Source of the DNA: Pseudomonadota bacterium
GTDB lineage: Bacteria > Desulfobacterota > Desulfovibrionia > Desulfovibrionales > Desulfovibrionaceae
Reading direction: 5' to 3'
Length of the DNA: 5,486 nucleotides
Assembly: GCA_023435825.1 (NCBI GenBank)
Contig: JAEZMB010000046.1
Span: forward strand, 1 to 5,486
A program made the translations under genes and the position numbers. The notes below the pieces were generated by a model. That model made no database searches, was not told the DNA's origin, and saw nothing but the letters and a program-made list of their open reading frames with translations. The stretch's first letter is position 1. Every line of letters starts with the position of its first letter. Below are positions 5,394 to 5,486 of the stretch, one piece after another.

Positions 5394-5456
5394 CCCCTTT
5401 AACCCTTTCTTCAGGTGGGGGGTCTGGGGGGCTCAGGCCCCCAGCCGCCGGCGGCC
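5394..5456 (+). repeat. GC-rich intergenic repeat element, copy C
   Basis: This copy begins CCCCTTTAACCCTTT, continues through AGG and GGGGTCTGGGGGG, and forms a 7-bp stem (CTGGGGG 5424-5430 with CCCCCAG 5438-5444). It ends in GCCGCCGGCGGC (5444-5455), itself a perfect 12-base palindrome. It matches copy A (minus strand, 73-11) block by block and shares its core with copy B. The rest of the window to 5486 is GC-rich, with no gene seen on either strand. The stretch 5329-5393 also holds nothing I can identify. Confidence 0.5.
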
Positions 5457-5486
5457 GCCGCTGTCCCCATCCTCTCCCGACCCCAC

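Overview
The window is GC-rich (roughly two thirds G+C by eye) and looks chromosomal. It probably comes from a sulfate-reducing bacterium of the Desulfovibrionaceae (Desulfovibrio/Solidesulfovibrio-like). The main reason is the form of DnaA: a long Ala/Pro linker, an E-D Walker B and an NRRHST recognition helix, which I associate from memory with that group. No database search was possible.

Layout, with all five genes on the + strand. Bases 1-185 hold a GC-rich repeat element on the - strand and a strong hairpin, probably the end of an upstream transcription unit. Next comes a tight ruvC-ruvA-ruvB operon (186-2304), with a 4-base ATGA overlap between ruvC and ruvA and an equally tight ruvA/ruvB junction. 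A 174-base gap carries a weak terminator and a second repeat copy. Then come thyX (2479-3225) and a textbook terminator. The 3284-3730 intergenic region is the most information-rich part: an AT-rich island, a near-consensus sigma70 promoter, and two DnaA-box 9-mers just downstream of the predicted transcription start. It leads into a DnaA-family initiator gene (3731-5137). About 150 unexplained bases follow, then a strong terminator, and the window ends in a third copy of the repeat.

Functionally this is a DNA replication and repair neighbourhood. RuvAB moves Holliday junctions and RuvC cuts them. ThyX makes dTMP, and DnaA starts replication or acts as a DnaA-type regulator. The arrangement of promoter and DnaA boxes suggests that the dnaA gene is autoregulated. 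dnaN does not directly follow dnaA here, so this may be a second dnaA paralogue or a rearranged origin region.

I found no mobile element, CRISPR array, tRNA or rRNA. The best leads are the DnaA-box promoter/origin candidate, the divergent DnaA, a three-copy repeat family, and a possible small RNA region after dnaA.
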